From assembly GCA_032718475.1 (NCBI GenBank), contig JAUCBJ010002775.1:1-29032 (forward strand): a stretch of DNA of 29,032 nt, written 5' to 3'. Under the pieces are notes generated by a model. The model did no database searches, was not told the origin of the DNA, and saw nothing but the letters and a program-made list of their open reading frames with translations. Positions 26,223-29,032 of the stretch are shown here, one piece after another. The first letter of the stretch is position 1. Each line of letters begins with the position of its first letter. Origin of the DNA: Nemertoderma westbladi. Taxonomy: Eukaryota; Xenacoelomorpha; Nemertodermatida; Nemertodermatidae. Both the position numbers and the translations under genes were made by a program.

Positions 26223-27845
26223 TACCTGGCAAACTGTAAATGAGGTATCTGGTCGGAAAAGTTGTGCAAATGGGCGCCTCAAAGCCGATAGTCCTGAAGA
26301 ACGTGTTGAGAAGTGGAAAAATCACTTCAGCAACTTGCTTGGGCAGCTACCAAACATCGAGGTCAGCCCTACAAGGAAAATATATGACAAGACACTACCT
26401 ATAGAAACAGGTGGGAAATGGTTGGAAGGCCCACTTTGAAAAGCTCCTCAATAATGACCGGGTATTGCCTGATAACTTTATAGAAGTAAAAGTGTCTGAG
26501 TCTGTACTCTCAGATAATCCCATTGGTGATATCTCCTTTGCAGAAGTGAAGGCTGCTGCAAAGAGCATTAAGACCAATCGTGCCAGTGGAGTAGATGGTG
26601 TTTCCCCTGAGGTCTTTAAAATACCTGAGTGTTTAAAGCTCATCTATCCCATCATAGTAGACATGTACCGAACAACAAGAGTCCCACAAGAAATGAAAAC
26701 AAATAAGTTGGTGCCAGTTCCCAAGAAGGGCAACCTAACACTCTATGGTTCTTTTCGGGGAATCTCATTGATCTCGATTGCTGCAAAGCTATACAATAGA
26801 ATTCTATTAAATCGCATCAGTGATCCCATTGAGAGACTGCTCTGTGGAAATCAGAATGGGTTCCGTAAAGGTCGTGGGACCATGGAGCCCATTTTGGCAC
26901 TTAGAAGGATAATTGAAGAGTTATCAAAAAAGAAAGACAGGCATCTGGCTAATATCTTTGTTGACTTCTTCAAGGCCTTTGAGTCAGTCTCTCGCTCACG
27001 TATGTTCAGCATACTTTCATTATATGGGATTCCTGATAAAATTATTGCAGCAATCAGATCAGTATACGATGGTTCGACAACATTTGTGTCTACTGTTGAT
27101 GGTGACACAGATCCATTTGAAGTGTTAAGTGAAGCGTCCCCCAGGGAGACACACTTGCACCATTCTTGTTCATAATTGTTGTTGACTATGTCTACGCATG
27201 TCCTTAGATCATCATAATGATGATGGGGTGATGATAACTCCACCTACTGGCTCCAGAAGTCGAGAAAATCCTGCCAAGTACCTAACTGATCTAGACTTTG
27301 CTGATGACTTAGGAGCACTCTCAGAATCACTAGAGGGAGCCCAGCGGCTCCTCAGCTTATTAGAACATGCTGCTTCTAGTGTTGGTCTTTTTATTAACTC
27401 CAGAAAGTCCAAAATTTTGACAGTTAACTTTGAAAGTCCTCAGCAAGTCTCTAATCGGATGAGCATAAGCTCAAAAGATGGTATGCTTGAGCATGTGGAT
27501 GACTTCTGTTACCTGGGATCATGGATCCGGAAGTCAGGTGAGGACCTTCGAATACGTAAGGAAAAGGCATGGGCAGCCTTGAATAGGCTTTCCAGGATTT
27601 GGAAGTCACCGAGAATTAATCGGAATCTTAAGAGCAGCAGTAGTTCCAGTACTACTCTATGGGAGTCCATGCTGGGCTCTAACTGCTGAGGACACCAAAT
27701 CTCTGGATGGCACATTCACAAGAATGCTACGCCGGGTTCATTGTGTCAAGTACAATGCACACATGTCCAACCAGACACTATATAACATTGGAGGTGTCTC
27801 ATTGGTTCCCCCAAGCTTGACACTAAAACAAAATCGCCTCCGCTA
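26223..27845 (+). pseudogene. host LINE continuation: linker, RT and partial C-terminus
   Basis: It begins TWQTVNEVSGRKSCANGRLK, ERVEKWKNHFSNLLGQLPNI, then changes frame near 26410. There a second, similar W-K-x-H-F-x-x-L-L segment appears (NGWKAHFEKLLNNDRVLPDN), followed by the RT: ASGVDGVSPEVFKI, LVPVPKKGN, GNQNGFRKGRGTMEPILALR and motif A NIFVDFFKAFESVSRSR. Motif B is shifted out of frame by an extra base near 27126 and restored by a missing T near 27190. Motif C reads LTDLDFADDLGALSES. A 14-bp loss at about 27631 (between CTTAAG and AGCAGC) breaks the C-terminal part, and the copy stops at 27845. It has at least four lesions. Confidence 0.85.
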
Positions 27846-28263
27846 TTAATTATTATTAATTATTTTGACATCCTGTGACAAGGCAATGACATTCTGGAGA
27901 TGTGGCAACTGGCGGCATCTCAGGCCCATCACTGCTCGATAAAAAGGTGGCTTAGGAAACAGCCTCAATATTATTCATTAATTATTTATTACGTTTTGTA
28001 TACAACACGCAGAGATATCAACTTAGATGCTATCCAATCAGTAGGGTGATATATTGTGTTGTCTTATATCTATGGGATATTGAATCCATTGATTATAATC
28101 AGTATAATGACATTAATTATAGATTAGTATGATACTTAGCAAGACAAAGGACCTTGGCTATAAATTAATTACCAGAAGTTGTGTCCCTGAATATATAACT
28201 ACATAGAAGAATGACCTTGGTGTTGCCATAATTACTCGTCAATTTATGACAGTTTTAAGACAT
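27846..28263. other. no feature recognised
   Basis: AT-rich flank that starts with a TATTAATTATTATTAATTAT-type run at 27845. No coding or repeat signal was identified up to the SINE. Confidence 0.45.
28257..28263. repeat. target-site duplication, left copy (AAGACAT)
   Basis: AAGACAT here is repeated at 28505-28511, immediately outside the SINE on its other side. Confidence 0.7.
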
Positions 28264-28504
28264 CAAAAAAAAAAGCAAACAGTTGGCCGAAGCCGGAGGT
28301 GACCCGAAGGCTCCTCTTTCGATAGCTGCTACCCGGGGGTAGGGGTGGGCGCTACTCCTATCCCAAGATTTGCTCCCAGTTATTTAACTGGTATTCATTT
28401 CATCGACCCCAGTGGATGAAAGGCTGAGTGGACCCTGGCGCGGGGCTGAACCTACAACCAATAGATTGCAGGCCCGGCGCATAACCAACTGAGTTACCCC
28501 GCCT
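28264..28504 (-). mobile_element. tRNA-derived SINE, about 240 bp, with target duplication
   Basis: On the minus strand the element starts CAGGCGGGGTAACTCAGTTGG, containing an A box (TAACTCAGTTGG). It has GGTTCAGCCCC as B box about 35 bp later, then a non-tRNA body (CCACTCAGCCTTTCATCCAC, GGGTAGCAGCTATCGAAAGA, CACCTCCGGCTTCGGCC). It ends in a T run, seen on the plus strand as ten A at 28265-28274. It is flanked by AAGACAT at 28257-28263 and 28505-28511. Its body is unrelated to the SINE at 20151. The T-run 3' end is unusual; most SINEs end in A-rich or simple repeats. Confidence 0.8.
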
Positions 28505-28511
28505 GAAGACA
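28505..28511. repeat. target-site duplication, right copy (AAGACAT)
   Basis: Second copy of the heptamer flanking the SINE. The uninserted site would read AAGACATGAAATT. Confidence 0.7.
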
Positions 28512-29032
28512 TGAAATTAATTAAAGATTTCAATTCGAGTTGGGTCTTATACTTAATCCTTTAGACCTATCTATACATTACTGGAGAACGAGTCAGATCT
28601 CTAAACTATCAGTGAACTGTAAAGAAAATGGTTGTTACACAGTGTTCACCCCTTCCAAGTGATTGTGGAGCCCCCTCTGGCATAAAGAGTCAAGAGAGAG
28701 GAGCCTTCGCTATTTCGTATTTCACGTTCACCCTTTATTGATTAAGCAAAATTAAATTACTAAAATTAATTCGAGATTTGTGCACGTAAGTTTAAACTTG
28801 GATTCTGGCTTTAGAATGTTGCCTAAATCGTCGATTTTCATTGGTATTTAGGAAATAGGAATTTAAGCCGGTTCTAAGGGTGAAGTGAAAATTCAAATTT
28901 TGGAATTGAAAAATGTATGACCTCTAAAAAAGACTTCTAGCTGAGTACTGCTGATTGTTGTTCTCGCGGGATATCTATCTATATTACAATGTTTTCAATG
29001 TCGCTAAAATCTACATAAATATAATTTTGACA
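28512..29032. other. no feature recognised (right edge)
   Basis: No coding frame of note, no repeat matched elsewhere in the window. Confidence 0.45.

Larger units (their letters stand above)
24725..27845 (+). mobile_element. TAG-tailed LINE with a second copy of the same family nested inside it
   Basis: The host copy begins by about 24725 in the linker between endonuclease and RT (NYDWEKLRTDKAVKGAYTVE, VQNRF, KPKRK). It is readable to 25187 (DDLKLAYNISQEKYIPDKIE), then resumes at 26223 with TWQTVNEVSGRKS, which is the expected continuation, and runs to about 27845. The guest copy (25188-26222) starts at ACAACATTTGTGTCTACTG inside the RT and ends with the family's 3' UTR and a short TAG tail. 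The host reaches only to ...AATCGCCTCCGCTAT at 27845 and lacks its own 3' end. All parts are coding-defective. Confidence 0.8.

Overview
This is a eukaryotic window from an invertebrate animal that I cannot place more narrowly. It holds no convincing host gene. Nearly every recognisable protein signature belongs to a retrotransposon: BEL/Pao, Ty3/gypsy and at least three non-LTR (LINE) lineages. The rest is SINEs with tRNA-type promoters, foldback/MITE DNA transposons, tandem repeats and long G/C homopolymers. Nested insertions, 5' truncations and in-frame stops are typical of a repeat-rich intergenic or heterochromatic region of a metazoan genome.

Layout. 485-1993 (-) is a decayed BEL/Pao reverse transcriptase-RNase H, still in one frame but with three stops and YVDN instead of YVDD. 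1995-2687 is non-coding with two long G runs. 2688-8097 (+) is a GC-richer broken element: a very long N-terminal gag-like region (coiled coil, Asn-rich repeats), a BEL/Pao gag domain, a zinc knuckle split by a stop, an aspartic protease ending in the family's FGWTLSGP motif, and a tail with one membrane segment. It lacks the reverse transcriptase and integrase expected after the protease, and a 5'-truncated LINE sits in its gag. 8341-8680 is a tandem array of hairpin-forming units whose stems are kept by compensating base changes.

8841-15563 (+) is the centrepiece: a nearly intact two-ORF non-LTR retrotransposon. ORF1 (1383 aa) combines a SAP DNA-binding domain, about 30 decapeptide repeats, a Ulp1/SENP-type (C48) cysteine protease domain, coiled coils, a second repeat block and a C-terminal RRM-like ORF1 domain. 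ORF2 keeps an intact reverse transcriptase (YADD) but only the C-terminal end of its endonuclease. Two decayed relatives lie at 17010-17925 (-) and 23690-24515 (+).

15892-16292 holds another piece of the hairpin repeat and a Ty3/gypsy RT fragment (-). 16636-16934 (-), 19319-20148, 22241-22935 and 24725-27845 are LINEs of a second group with short 3' ends and TAG-repeat tails. The last is a LINE inserted inside another copy of the same family. 18010-19298 is a large foldback element carrying a MITE in its left arm; the right arm preserves the empty site. 20917-21293 is a MITE whose terminal inverted repeats contain poly-G/poly-C. A SINE lies at 28264-28504 (-), bounded by a 7-bp target duplication, and another SINE head lies at 20151 (+).

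Functionally the window is a record of successive insertions, not an operon or pathway. The LINEs and retroelements supply RT activity, and the SINEs (RNA polymerase III-type promoters) would depend on a LINE RT. The SAP/Ulp1 LINE is the only element close to coding-complete.
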